Source of the DNA: Ceratothoa steindachneri
Lineage: Eukaryota > Arthropoda > Malacostraca > Isopoda > Cymothoidae
Length of the DNA: 64,000 nucleotides
Direction of reading: 5' to 3'
NCBI GenBank assembly: GCA_963969495.1
Contig: OZ018322.1
Coordinates: 155,582,838 to 155,646,837 of the forward strand
The position numbers and the translations under genes were made by a program. Position 1 is the first letter of the stretch, and each line of letters starts with the position of its first letter. Positions 1-10,754 of this stretch are shown here, piece by piece. The notes beneath the pieces were generated by a model. The model was not told the origin of the DNA. It made no database searches and saw only the letters and a program-made list of their open reading frames with translations.

Positions 1-159
1 TTAATTTAATAGTACCTCAGTATAGCTTTTGTATCAGCACTGATGCGATATCTTTTCGCTAAATTTACTTGTTAAAAGAATTTTAGCAAAGTACTATCAC
101 CAATTATCCTTTCTTCCTCCATTACCTTATGATTTTTTTAACCTTTTCAACCCATACTC
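1..159 (-). pseudogene. LINE fragment (copy B), linker before the RT domain
   Basis: On the minus strand, positions 165 to 100 read as a peptide with EYGLKRLK and MEEERIIG. It closely matches the linker at 7521-7600 (IEYGLKRLKTHKAMDEERIVG region), which lies upstream of an RT fragment. It is therefore a second copy of the same LINE family. The match decays below about position 95, and the fragment runs off the window. It is interrupted at 160 by the Tc1 remnant. I see no complete domain. Confidence 0.5.
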
Positions 160-161
160 TA

Positions 162-812
162 CAGTGGCGGCAACAAAAAAAAGTGACATTAAATATTGGC
201 AACAGAAATCGATACACAAAATCACTTTCACGATTTTACTTGCCAACAAGCCAATGAAAAGGGGCAGGGTTTATGCCGCAAGTGGATGACTCTCCTGCAT
301 TAAGGCAACAGAACTGTGCTTTATTGGAACTCAGTGCTTTGTTTGAGCTCGTACAGTGAGGTTTAAGGGAACGGCACTCCAGCGTGCTGATTTCCTGCAT
401 TCGTGCCTACACTTGACGTGCTATAACTTCTGTGCAAGTGGATACAATAGGGCGAAAAAAGCTTTCTATGACAGAGAAAAGCTGTGCCTTGACCCTATTA
501 GAGCAGGGAAAATCTTTTATTGATGTAGCAGCAGATTTAGGAACCTCAAGAAATACGATTTATTGCCTAAAACGGGCAGCTGAGTTATGCCACCAGGTAC
601 CATATTAAAGAGGAAGGAGGGCACTGGTGCAGCTAGGAAGACATCTCCAAGAACTGATAATATCCTAAGGCGTGAAGTAATGTCAGACCCTTCTGTAACC
701 TCCACTTGAATCAAGAAAAAACACCCAGACCTCTCCAGAACGTTGCCCTCAGGACCATCCAGCATCGCTTACAGAAGGACTTAGGCCTACCGGCTCGCCG
801 CGCTCTCCTAGT
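162..812 (+). mobile_element. Tc1/mariner-like DNA transposon remnant (5' part)
   Basis: The element begins CAGTGGCGGCAACAAAAA directly after a TA dinucleotide (160-161), as expected for Tc1/mariner insertion. About 300 bp of leader follow, then transposase N-terminal coding from 468. The right TIR is missing: near 812 the sequence changes to minus-strand LINE. The element sits between two pieces of LINE copy B, so it inserted into that LINE and later lost its 3' part with some LINE sequence. Confidence 0.65.
468..812 (+). pseudogene. Tc1-like transposase, N-terminal DNA-binding domain only
   Basis: Translation from ATG 468 gives a helix-turn-helix region (LEQGKSFIDVAADLGTSRNT) that stops after about 46 codons. 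The next frame continues with GTILKRKEGTGAARKTSPRT and RREVMSDPSVTS, then a stop. A third frame gives NVALRTIQHRLQKDLGLPAR. Together these match the paired-like HTH domains of Tc1-family transposases, including the typical NVxLRTIQ...LxxDLGLPARRA second helix region. At least two frameshifts and one stop break it. The DDE catalytic domain is absent because the element is cut near 812. It cannot make an active enzyme. Confidence 0.75.
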
Positions 813-1640
813 TAAATACTCTTTCTCCAATTCCTTGTTCCACCACCCCTTGCTCGACCTTTTTCCTCCTGTTCGGATCCATTTTTTCCCAATCTTTTGC
901 ATCGCCACCTCTTTTATTTTTCCTTCTAACTGCAAATAATTTACCCTCATATCCTCAAAGATTATTAGTCCTGCCAATGCTTCTTCCATTTCATTTTCAT
1001 ATTCTTCCCTTCTCTCTCCATATATCTATCCACCCTCCCCTTTTCTTTTCCCATACAGGGTCTCATTTTACTTTCACTATTATTGCTTTATGGTTAGTTT
1101 GGATTCCTATTTCCTGATCCACATCAATACATATGCCTTCATCTATCTCGCCACACTTTCTGTTCATCATTTTTTTGTTCTTCATTTCTTGTGCCAGGCT
1201 CCTTAGTTCTTCTATTAGCCATTCACTCTTCCTCCTGTTGGTACCTTCCACATAATTGTACACTACTGTCACCACTAGGTTGGTTCTGCCCCTTGTGATC
1301 CTATATATCTGTAGCCTTCTGTCCAATCCTCTCTGTATTGCTCTTTTATTTGGCTCCACCACCTCGAACACCATATAGTATACCTACTCCATTGTATCCA
1401 TCCTAATCCTGAGTCCTTCCTAACTTTCCCCCTCAAATGATAGCCACCAATTTTCATTTGTTCTTCAATAACCCTCATATCTGCTAATGCCATTATCTCT
1501 ATCCCTGCCCTTTCGCATTCCCTTAAAATCGCTTCTCTCTTGTCTAGGACCATTCCTTGGCAGTTCAAGAATCCTACCTTCACTCTCTTGTATCCGCTTT
1601 CCTCTCTCCTCTTCCTTGCATTTGCCCAGGGACACTTTGG
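813..1640 (-). pseudogene. LINE copy B, apurinic-type endonuclease domain
   Basis: The minus strand starts at about 1583 with KVGFLNCQGMVLDKREAI and EIMALADMR, the start of an exonuclease-endonuclease-phosphatase fold as used by non-LTR retrotransposons to nick target DNA. A further frame (1374-1063) gives VVTVVYNYVEGTNRRKSEWLIEEL, and 989-813 gives RSSKGWWNKELEKEY, the WWN motif commonly found between endonuclease and RT in these LINEs. Three frames are needed, so it is frameshifted. The RT part is lost or displaced by the Tc1 insertion. Clade is uncertain; it is not the CR1-like family seen at 51-64 kb. Confidence 0.6.
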
Positions 1641-1739
1641 CCCTCTATCCTATCTATCATTACACCTGACATCTCCAAGTATCCCTTCATGTACATCCCA
1701 CTCTTTCAGTTTCTTTGTCATGATGCTACCAAACAACTT

Positions 1740-1935
1740 TCCTAATCACACTCATTATGGCTACTAGCCTGTAGCTATCTACCAGTTTTCTGTCTTTATT
1801 ACCACCTTTGTGCATTTAATTAATCTTAATTTTCTGCCAAGTATCAGGCACCAATCCATTCACTAGCATATCATTAAATAGGGTTGTCAGTAACTCTTTC
1901 ATCTTTCTCCTCCATATTTCAGAAATTCTCCAACT
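1740..1935 (-). pseudogene. LINE copy A, start of RT domain (3' of the transposon insertion)
   Basis: The minus strand gives KELLTTLFNDMLVNGLVPDT followed by WQK, then in another frame a SYRLVAIMSVIRKVV block that resembles the [16 protein letters not shown] motif of LINE reverse transcriptases. Reading across the 5.58-kb transposon (1936-7518) and removing one copy of its 4-bp duplication restores continuity with the linker at 7521-7735 (DEERIVG, then EFLKYGGE). The stretch 1640-1740 towards copy B's endonuclease is unassigned. Confidence 0.6.
1932..1935. repeat. Target-site duplication AACT (left)
   Basis: AACT immediately precedes the GGGGCATTCTACG terminus and recurs at 7519-7522 just outside the opposite terminus. 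Confidence 0.75.
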
Positions 1936-2250
1936 GGGGCATTCTACGTGAAGTGTACACACTTTTTGGCAAGTTTGGTCTGGTGAGATAACATCACATA
2001 CCAATTTTTATGGCTCTGGGTCACCCATGGCCATTTTTATGGCCAGGTCAATTTTGGGTCAAACTGGTTGACTGAAAAAGTTTGAGAGGTCATAACTTTG
2101 GGCTAGAGTCAACCAATCAGAACGATTTTGGTACCAAAATGCTCAGGAGAAAGAGATCTTTCAAATGTGTGGAAGAATGACACCACCAGGACAATTTTTG
2201 CCATGATGACCCTTATTTTAACTCTTTGACCCTAGCCAAAGTGCAACTTC
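1936..2250 (+). repeat. Left terminal inverted repeat of the 5.58-kb transposon
   Basis: Matches the reverse complement of 7165-7518. Shared blocks include GAGAGGTCATAACTTTGG, AGAAAGAGATCTTTCAAATG and ATGATGACC. The arms have diverged by substitutions and small indels. Confidence 0.75.
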
Positions 2251-2787
2251 GATCCTCCCCCAAATTTTTCTAAAGTTAGCTCTATTTATCCTCTATAGCT
2301 CCAGTAAAAATAAAAATGGGATCTCCATGGGTTTTGAATCCATGGACATTTATATACCATCAGGTGGGTGGTATTTTCAGTCATGTCCGCTCTACTGGAG
2401 CCGTTTATGACATCAGACAGTGTTAGTAAATAGTGATTTTGAGAAAGTTTGATGTATCTTGACATAGTCATCATATTTCAGTCTTTCCAAACACAACCTC
2501 TCCCCCTTCCTAGAGTGCCCTGCCTTTTTCCAGTCTTAGATTCAATAAAACAAGAGATTAGTTTTTATTATTTCAGAAATGTGAGACAAACAACATAATA
2601 CCTTTCAAATATTACAAATTTACAATTTTTATTACCTATACAAAATGTTAATACAAAACATTAGACAAAAGATTATTTAAGGGAAAAATTTAAACAAAAA
2701 CTTTTAGACAAAACATTATTTAATAAATACCTAGGTACTCATTTGAGCAGAGCCATCACTTTGTTTGGTGCATCAGACTCCTTCTTG
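2251..2787. other. Non-coding 3' region of the 5.58-kb transposon
   Basis: AT-rich sequence between the left TIR and the end of the transposase-like gene. I see no gene or structured signal in it. Confidence 0.4.
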
Positions 2788-4558
2788 CTAATCATGTAGC
2801 TTCTTCCTGATGCAGTTTTTTTTTGGTTCTACTGACACCAAAATGTCAGAGATGTCCATAGTACAAGAACCTTCTATTTCAGGGGAACAAAAACTGTGAG
2901 AGGGTCCATACAGGTGAAGAAATTTCACAGTGACTTCTCGTGACTCTGAAAAAGCTTTGGTTATGCAAGCAAGCCACCAATGTCCATCATAAATCACAGT
3001 GACATAGCCTGCAATTTTTGCATTGGACACTGGACATGAAATATTTTGGGGGACTGATTCTAATCCAAAAGTCTGACAGAGACTAAATGAGCGAACTTGG
3101 AGAGCCTCTTTTGATATTGGAATGAATGAATGAAGTTTTTGTATGCATGGAATAGTTTTGGTCGCAGGTTTGGTTTTCAAAAGTTCTTCCTCCTGTTCAT
3201 ATTCCTTTTAAGTTCCATATCCAAACTTCATATTCCCAAGAGTTTCAGCGAATACAAACAAATCTCTTGGTGATACAATCTGTTTGTCAAAGGGTCTTCT
3301 CAAGCTCTCTTTAGTAGCCTCCCTTTTGATGGTGCCACCTACGCTATCTGATGGGCCCTTCCCATGGCTAGTGGCAAAAGAATGCCACTCTGCTTCTATA
3401 CCATATTCCTTTTTATGACAGCAAAGATTCTGGAAAGATTTAGTTTTTATACTGTGCTGCAGATCCGTCCAAAAAGTAGTCAATTTTCTTTACTGTTTTG
3501 AATACGGATTTCAGATACTCTATCAACATTTGCTGAAATAGATGCACTGACACATTATCGTGGATGTTACACTCTGAAATTATGGTGTATGAGTCATGAC
3601 AGAGTTTTCCATCTTTAACGTAGTAAAACACCCACCAAGGATGTAACGTCGCGTGTGCGCAATTCCAATGATATCCCTGGGCTGCGTCTTGTATTACAAA
3701 TGAATAGTTTTCTGAAAAATCACCAATTACTACAAATTCACCATCTACAATATTGTTTTTCACAGTTTCCAAGTACTTTGCTAGTGATTTTGCAACAAAA
3801 TCATGTTGCACCAAAGTCTCAACACAATCACAAAATCTATCCATGAAATCATCAAGCGATAATACCATGGTTACCAGCTCAGATCTATCAGTTGATGTCC
3901 AATGTTTAAATTCAATATTATCGACATTCTCCTGTTCATAAAATCCAAATAGTTTTGCTTCTAGTTGATCCACAGGTAACAGTACTTGCACGATCTCATG
4001 TAGCATGCTGGATGGGCTGGATTACATACGACAGAGGCAACTAGGTGATGGTAAGAGGGTAGATCAGTGATATCAGACATGACTTCTGGCATACAGTTCA
4101 TGTTATATCTTTGCAGCACATCTCCTTGTTTCCCTGAACTACTACCCTTGACCAAATCCAACTTTCTCCTAACAGATTCTTCAACTTTTAACCTTTTCTC
4201 AGGTATGTAAGTTGGAGGCCTTTCAGCTTTTCTTTTATCAAAGAGGTTATCACCAATGAAAGACAATGATTGGTTCAGAAAAGTCAACTTCAACTTCAAC
4301 TCCCACAACATCTGAATCCTCTTTTGGCTAGGCATCTTATTGAACTCCTGTTCAGATGCTGAAGTTCCGGACTCCTCTGGAGTATTTTGCTCTATTGGTA
4401 ACTGAAAGCTTCTTCCTACAAACAAAACAAAGCTTATCATCTTTGCTAAGAAAAGATGAGAACTTCTGCAAAAGCTGAGCAGAAATATTTTTTAGGTCTT
4501 TCTTTTGAAGGGATTTATGGATCTTCAGCGAATGCTGCAGTACTTTCCGATTTGCCAT
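2788..4558 (-). pseudogene. Transposase-like gene of the 5.58-kb transposon, unplaced family
   Basis: Five overlapping minus-strand reading frames form one decayed gene of about 550 codons, starting near 4558. In order: a Cys pair (CFVCRK); a charged region; a Cys/His cluster (CNPAHPACYMRSCKYC, 4040-3965); an acidic-motif region with VIGDFSENYSF and GYHWNCAHATLHPWW; DYFLDGSAAQYKN (about 3475-3440); HSFATSHGKGPSDSVGGTIK (about 3395-3335); and a C-terminal region with VIYDGHWWLACI. Conserved Asp (GDFSE, DGSAAQ) and His-Gly-Lys look like a DDE-type catalytic core, which is inference. Similar proteins are, as far as I recall, widespread but uncharacterised in invertebrates. Several frameshifts make it inactive. 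Confidence 0.6.
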
Positions 4559-5613
4559 CTTAATGAAACAAAGCCTGAAAAAGATCTAAATAGTAAATTA
4601 CTGTTTATAAACAATATACAATAAATTAATTAAAATAAACACCTATATAAATGAGTGAAGCAATTATATTTAAAATTGCCAATAGATGATAATATAGCTA
4701 CTTCAATCATTGCATTGTCCTGGAAAATTGTTAAGCAAAGAAAGAACTGCATAATAATCATCAAGTATTATAGGTTGGTAGACTGGTTTATAACTAACAA
4801 ACATTTCCCTTAGCAATTTTTAAAATTTGATTCTTCATAAATTCGCAGAGGTGGACAAAAAACAAGAAAAGAGTAGGTACCTATTCAATGATCAACATTA
4901 TTTTTAATTATTTTCATGTTTTCTCAGTCCAGCGCTTCAGCCCTAATAACTATTAAGTTAGCTAATGGCTACATCATAATGCATTGCTGAGAATAGGTTT
5001 ATTACACTCTTAGTTTAATCTTTCTTCCATATCTATTTTTGGAGGGTATAGCTACCTATATTCTGTAGGTACATTCAGTTTTGATCAAATTAAAGGATTT
5101 GGTGAAAATTGCCTTCTCTCATTTGAAAAAGCTTGGCATAGTAAAAATATGTGATCAATCAAAAGTCACTATTAATTAATGGGTGTTCATTTTAGATGCC
5201 TAATAAGTAATAAATCATTCTCTTCTTTTTCATAATATAATAATTTGGTAGGTAGGTAGCTGTATAAAAATCATTAGGTATTTCAAAATTATAAAAAATA
5301 AATAACAAAATTACACACCTGTAAATTATTTTAGGATCTGCAGATAATCTCACAATTAATATTAAGGAGGTAGTTTAGAAGATATCTTGAAATTATTTTA
5401 ATTTATATATTGAAGACATAAATGACATTGGTATCTGAAAAACATACATTAATTAGTTAAGGATTAATGAAAGGCAGTTAAAGACTGCTTTTCATGTTAC
5501 ATTGATTTGGCAAGATTACCTTTATAAGGTAATCTTTATAAGGTGTATTATTTATTGATTCAAAAAGATTATATGAGGTATAAAGGCCATGCCATGGTTA
5601 GGACTTACGTAGG
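4559..5613. other. AT-rich non-coding part of the 5.58-kb transposon
   Basis: About 1 kb upstream of the transposase-like gene. It would hold the promoter and 5' UTR of that gene. I see no open frame and no clear repeat. Confidence 0.4.
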
Positions 5614-6822
5614 TAAGAACATAAGAACATAAGAAAAGAAGGAGACTGCAAAAGACCATTCATGGCCTACACTTGGCAGCTCCTGATCCATTCAACACAC
5701 AAAAGATTTCTTACCAGAGAAAAGTCATCAACATTGTCACCCTTAACAGGAGTTCGTCAGATCTAATCTACAATATACATAAAATGCATCCAGAGGATTA
5801 TGTCCATTCATGCAACCGCAAAATATAATCTTCCCACTCCTTAGAAAAATATATACATATGTACATAAAAAAAAGTCAGTCCCATCTAGCAGCTTCATCC
5901 ATATATTTATCTAATCTATTCTTAAAACTACCCAGAGAGGAGGCTTCTATCACATGCCTAGTGAGCCTATTCCATTCATCTACCACACGATTTGTAAACC
6001 AATTCCTCCCAATCTCCTTCCTAAACCTATACTTATCAAGCTTAAACCCATTGCTACGTGTCCTGTCATGTTGACTAAGTATAAGAACCTTACCCAGATC
6101 CCCTTTATTATATCCTTTTACCCATTTGAAGACTTCAATCAATTCCCCTCTGACTCTTCTCCTTTCCAATGTATGTAGATTTAGTTTTCTGAGCCTTTCA
6201 CCATAAGGTAAGTTCCTTAGCCCACCAATCATCTTTGTCATCCTTCTCTGCACAGACTCAAGCAAATCAATATCCTTCCTATAATATGGTGACCAAAATT
6301 GTACTGCATAGTCTAGATGAGGCCTAACTAGCGCCAGATACAGTTTTAGAAGGACTTCAGCACTCTTATTGCTTACACTCCTCCTAATGAATCCCAATAT
6401 CCTATTAGCTTTATTCTTAGCATTTAGACATTGCTTTCTAGGACGAAGGTCTGAACTTACCAAAATACCCAAGTCTCTCTCACAATCAGTCCTCCCTAAA
6501 ATTCTGCCATTTAATTTATAACTATTCAGTGGATTATTTCTACCTATACTAAGTACACTACATTTGTCTATGTTAAACTTCATTTGCCATTTCTCGGCCC
6601 AATTGGACAGAATGGTCAATTCCTCCTGCATTACAACAGCATCAGAATCAGCCCTAATGGCCCTACCTAGCTTAGTATCATCAGCAAATTTACTCAGGTC
6701 ACTACTTATACCTATGTCAAGATCATTAATATAAATTAAGAATAGCAAGGGACCCAAAACAGATCCTTGAGGAACTCCACTGCTAACACACCCCCACTCA
6801 GATTTAACTCCATCTATACTAA

Positions 6823-6825
<3 letters not shown>
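5614..6825 (-). mobile_element. 5'-truncated CR1/L2-like LINE
   Basis: The LINE 3' end lies at the low-coordinate side, with tandem AAGAACAT units (5614-5635, seen as an ATGTTCTT repeat on the coding strand), as in CR1/L2 elements that end in short tandem repeats rather than poly(A). The 5' truncation point is at a run of about 26 T residues (6826-6851). It lies wholly inside the 5.58-kb transposon and so inserted after it. Confidence 0.7.
5876..6825 (-). pseudogene. CR1/L2-like reverse transcriptase, C-terminal two thirds
   Basis: An uninterrupted frame of about 315 codons on the minus strand. It starts in the finger region just before [20 protein letters not shown], then has the catalytic FADDTKLG motif with both aspartates present, WQMKFNIDKCSVLSIG, and the thumb and C-terminal region typical of CR1-like LINEs (LVRPHLDYAVQFWSPYYRKD, SVQRRMTKMI, a TRSNGFKL block, SLGSFKNRLDKYM). 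The enzyme would copy LINE RNA at nicked chromosomal DNA. ORF1, endonuclease and RT palm motif A are missing, so it is a dead copy. The lack of stops suggests it is relatively young. Confidence 0.8.
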
Positions 6826-6849
<24 letters not shown>

Positions 6850-6854
<5 letters not shown>

Positions 6855-7164
6855 CAGAGTTTAAGTCTTGGACAAGTTGGAAACATTTTCCTTGAATTGT
6901 TTCACTGCTAAAATATTCGAATTTTAAACCCTCACAAAAGTTATTTGTAAGTACATATATGAGTATTCTTTTGTTCCTGGTCTTCTTTCTGGAAGTTGTC
7001 AGGTTTTCTCAATTCTAAAAAATTATCTCTTTTATTCTTTGGTGACTAACTTTAATTCATATAAAGAAATTTGTGCAATTAATAATCATACATTCACCAT
7101 AATTGATTACAATGAACTGATTGGGTGCTGCAACAGGGTAATTCAGATAAAGTTTATACATCTT
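6850..7164. other. Non-coding stretch of the 5.58-kb transposon
   Basis: AT-rich sequence between the LINE insertion and the right TIR. No gene seen. Confidence 0.4.
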
Positions 7165-7518
7165 ATTGCCCTTTGGCCAGGGTCAGTGTGTTCACAAAAG
7201 GTCATCATGTCAAAATTGTCATAGGAAAATTGTTCTTCCACTCATTTGAAAGATCTCTTTCTTCTGAACATTTTCATATTACTTTAAAATCGTTCAGATT
7301 GGTTAATTCTGGCCAAAGTTATGACCTCTCAAAGGTTTGGGGTTAATCAGTTTAACCAAAACTTGATCTGGCCATAAATATGACCACAATGACCAACCAG
7401 ATAGGCCTCATACTTAGTATGTGAACTTTATTCATCATAACCAACAAATGATGTAAATTTCATGCGATTCTGTGACCAAGGTGTCAGGAGGGTGTGTACA
7501 CTTCACGTAGAATGCCCC
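7165..7518 (-). repeat. Right terminal inverted repeat of the 5.58-kb transposon
   Basis: Reverse complement of 1936-2250, ending in the inverted form of GGGGCATTCTACG. The AACT duplication follows at 7519-7522. Confidence 0.75.
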
Positions 7519-7735
7519 AACTATCCTTTCTTCATCCATTGCCTTATGAGTTTTTAACCTTTTCAACCCATACTCTATGTCCTCCCTGTTGATTCCTATA
7601 AGTTCATCCTCTAATTCCTGTACTGCATACTGATGCTTACTTAGTTCAATTGCATGGGAGATAAGATTTCTCTTGTGTGACTCCCATCTCAAATCCTTGA
7701 AATGCATACTTCAACACTATTAGTACAGTGATTCC
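7519..7735 (-). pseudogene. LINE copy A, linker upstream of the RT domain
   Basis: The minus strand reads KHQYAVQELEDELIG, INREDIEYGLKRLKTHKAMD and EERIVG up to the transposon insertion. The frame continues at 1931 with GEFLKYGGE and KELLTTLFN. EVEYALKRLKxGKAxGxD-type sequences are the usual link between endonuclease and RT in LINEs. Its upstream part is cut near 7750, where the 3' end of a different LINE begins. Confidence 0.65.
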
Positions 7736-7754
7736 TTTTAAAGCTATCTTGCAC

Positions 7755-9780
7755 TATCATTTAGATACGAGTAAATTCACAATTCGGCCATCTCATATCC
7801 CATTCACAATGATCCAGTCTTGACTTGAAGGTACCAATTGATGGAGTATTAACCACTTCAGCAGGTAAACTATTCCATATGTTAACGACTCTTATGCTAA
7901 ATGTATTAGCTCTTACCACTGTTCTCCAATGACCTCTCTTCTGTAGTTTGCAGGTGTTAGAGCGGGTGACAGACTCACATTTCTCAAAGAAAATATTATA
8001 ATCTATGTTTTCCATCCCATTCAAAATTCTGTATATCTCAATTAAATCTCCTCTCTGTCTACATTTCTTCATTGACGTTAAGTCCAGCTTGTTACATCTA
8101 TCTTCATATTTAAGGTCTTTCAACTCAGGTACTAGTTTGGTCATTCTCCTTTGAACCTTTTCTATCGCCTCTATGTCTTCTTGTAAAATGGAGACAAACA
8201 CTGTACAGCATATTCTAAATGTGGTCTGAATAGAGAGCAGTACAAAATCTTACACATTTCCTTGTCTAAGCAATCAAAGCTCCTTTTGATTAAACCAATC
8301 ATTCTGTTGGCTATGCTACAAATTGTTCCAATATGATGGGCTGGTTTGAGGTCTTTAGGAATGAATACACCAAAGATCTTTTTCAATATCAACTGCTTGT
8401 AGTTCCTCCCCATTCAAAAAGTAAGTCATCTCTGTATTTCTGTGAACCACATGAAGAGTAGCACATTTTTCACTATTAAATTCCAATAGCCACTTTTTGC
8501 TCCATCCCTATATTTTCAGCAAATCTCTCTTCATGGCTTTAATGTCATCATCATTATGTATCTCCTTAAATATCTTAGCATCATCTGCAAATAGCAGTTT
8601 TGGACACTCAAGATCATTGATGAATACCAGAAAAAGGACAGGCACTAGCACTGATCCTTGTGGTACCCTAGAAATGACCTCCAAACTAATGAGGGAGCCT
8701 CCTATTCCATAGGCTTTTCTGCAATACAATGGTTAATATCAACATGAACTTGCTGGTCCATAGCTTTTGTTAGTTGTTCCATGGAAATAAGTAAGTTAGT
8801 TAAGGTACTACTTTTCTGTCTAAAGCCATGTTGACTATCATTTAAAGATAGTTGTCCTCTAAATGTTTGATCAAATTGTCCCTAATAAAAGATTCACATA
8901 GCTTACAAATGACGCTTGTCAATGAGACTGGTCGATAATTCAAAGGGTTGCTCTTATCTCCTTTCTTGAACACTGGACAGACCCTGCTAATTTTCCAGAG
9001 GAGGGAAACTATTTGTGTGTTTAACGATTCTCTAATAATAAGTGATATCGATTTGGCCAACTCACTCTTGACATTCTTTAAGCACCCTTGGATGGATATA
9101 GTCCGGACCCATGGCCTTATTAACATTCTTTGACTCTAGTAATTTATCCACGATTTCTACAGTAACATTTAGGACTTCAATTGATGGTACAGCTCTACCA
9201 ATGTTAAAGTCTGGTATATTGGTCAGGTCTTCCTTAGTAAACACCTTGCGGAAAGCCTAATTAAATTCATTTGCAGTTTCTTCATCGTCTTTAGTTAGGA
9301 GACCACTTCTTGTTCTAATTCTCATCACACATTCCTTTAAATTTGGGGCGGATGCGATTCTAGCTTATTTTGAGGGTCGGCTCGTTGTTGGGGAGGGCTC
9401 GTCAAGGGAATCGGCCTACGATGATCCTGAGATTTCAATCATTTAGGGGGAAGGGGGTCTGGGGGGCCTGTGCCCCCCACTATATAATCGGAAATCGCTA
9501 TAAACTTTGTCCACATAGATTTGAGCTCAGAAAAAGAAGCTAGGGAAAATAGCACAAAATAAGCTATGACTCGGATCCGGCCATACTCTACACAATTAGC
9601 TAAATTTGTCTTGCTCCTGACATAGCTCCAAAAATGTTTTGGATTTATCTTAATATCATCACAAAGCTTTTTTACAAATACTTTCTTAGCCATTCTCTTC
9701 ATGGGTGTGGCCAAGTTTCTTTCCTATCTATATTTCTGGGTCATAAACTGGTCTTTCTCTTTTTTGAGTCGCTCCCAGGC
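7755..9780 (-). pseudogene. Decayed CR1-like LINE, RT region
   Basis: Minus-strand pieces in several frames form one element. They are MKRMAKKVFVKKL and KINPKHFWSYVRSKT (9715-9600), KAMGPDYIHPRVLKE (about 9100), VCPVFKKGDKSNPLNYRPVS (about 8960), VPQGSVLVPVLFLVFINDLE with LLFADDAKIF (8700-8570), LFRPHLEYAVQCLSPFYK (8240-8180), and the C-terminal block VQRRMTKLVPELKDLKYEDR to SIGTFKSRLD (8150-7810). Motif order is canonical for CR1/L2 RT. Frames change at least four times, and a 256-bp element is inserted at 9345. It has no ORF1 or endonuclease, so it is 5' truncated. Confidence 0.75.
9345..9600. mobile_element. Short non-autonomous TIR element (MITE-like) in the LINE
   Basis: Flanked by the direct repeat TAAATTT at 9338-9344 and 9601-9607. 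The LINE coding sequence is interrupted here and resumes afterwards. It starts GGGGCGGATGCGATT and ends with GGATCCGGCCATACTCTACA. Its interior (CGGCTCGTTGTTGGGG; a GGGGGTCTGGGGGGCCTGTG block) is related to the elements at 11000-11266 and 11311-11938. It codes for no protein. Confidence 0.6.
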
Positions 9781-10459
9781 TTTTTTTCCTTAGCAATTAT
9801 TTGATTCCTCAAGTTCCTCATTTGCTCCGATTTTTTCCCATCCCTCCCGTGCCCGAATGATTCTTCCCCAATAATCTTCAATTTATATCTTTATTTTTTC
9901 CTCATCCTCGCATTCTCCTTCTGTTGTCTTCATTATCATTTTGTCCTCACATTTATCCCCTTCAAGGCCCTCTTCAGATATCTCCACTGCTATTTTTCTC
10001 GGTCATTTACACCCAACTTGCTGCAGTCTTATTTTTTTTTCAATTTCTCATTTTTTATAAGCCTGTATCTTCGAGGGATCCCATGTAGAAATTAGAAAAC
10101 GTATGTCCTATTGGTTACCCCATCGCTACTCCATCGATTTAACGGTAAAGTTTCGCATCTGGGCTTAGGAATGGAGGTTCAGCTAGACAGAATTTTTAAG
10201 AACTGATATAAGTTGTGAGGTTCAATAAGAAGTGGAGCTTGATCTGGGTTCTATTAGACGCTGTCCATAAGTATAGCCACATTGATGAATAGCCTCTCAA
10301 CATCCAGGGAAGCTTGGATACTTTCTAAGGGAGAGCTACGAAAAATATCAACAAAGTCGTGGTTTTATTACGAAGTTGCCATGAGGCGGTACTACTTCTG
10401 ACAGTTTACTATACTCATGTGGCATACCTTCGCTAAAATCGCTCGGAAGGGTTTTTCCA

Positions 10460-10462
<3 letters not shown>
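9781..10462. other. Unassigned 0.7-kb interval
   Basis: A pyrimidine-rich part (9781-10080), with a minus-strand Glu/Lys-rich frame of no recognisable family, is followed by 380 bp with no coding signal. I cannot assign either. Confidence 0.3.

Positions 10463-10538
<76 letters not shown>
10463..10538. repeat. (AT)n microsatellite
   Basis: Uninterrupted AT dinucleotide repeat of about 76 bp. Confidence 0.95.
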
Positions 10539-10540
<2 letters not shown>

Positions 10541-10640
10541 CATTATAAAATTCACAATTGATAAAGAAAAAGTTGGAAAATTACCATTTGGGGATTTTCT
10601 CATATCCCACTCCTCGTCCAACTTCACCAATTCAGTCTCC
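10541..10640 (-). pseudogene. LINE 3'-end fragment
   Basis: The minus strand reads LDEEWDMRKSPNGNF. This resembles the last residues of the LINE at 7761-9780 (LDHCEWDMRWPNCEF). It is a small terminal remnant of the same CR1-like family, ending at the AT array. Confidence 0.5.
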
Positions 10641-10754
10641 CGTTAATCCTCTTTTTCTGGCCTTGACATGAACTTTTACAGTTTTTGTGATATTTCATAT
10701 AAGATCAACAACATCTAAACCCTCCTTCACCGTGGCTTTCATCTGATTATCTTC

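Larger units (their letters stand above)
1936..7518. mobile_element. 5.58-kb DNA transposon with long TIRs, superfamily not assigned
   Basis: The ends are GGGGCATTCTACGTGAAGTG and its reverse complement, flanked by the 4-bp duplication AACT. The inverted repeats continue for about 310-350 bp with clear but imperfect similarity (1936-2250 against 7165-7518). The element interrupts a LINE whose reading frame is continuous when it is removed, which confirms the boundaries. It carries a decayed minus-strand transposase-like gene (2788-4558) and a younger CR1-like LINE (5614-6825). A 4-bp TSD is known for Sola and Chapaev-type elements among others; I do not assign it on that alone. Confidence 0.8.
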
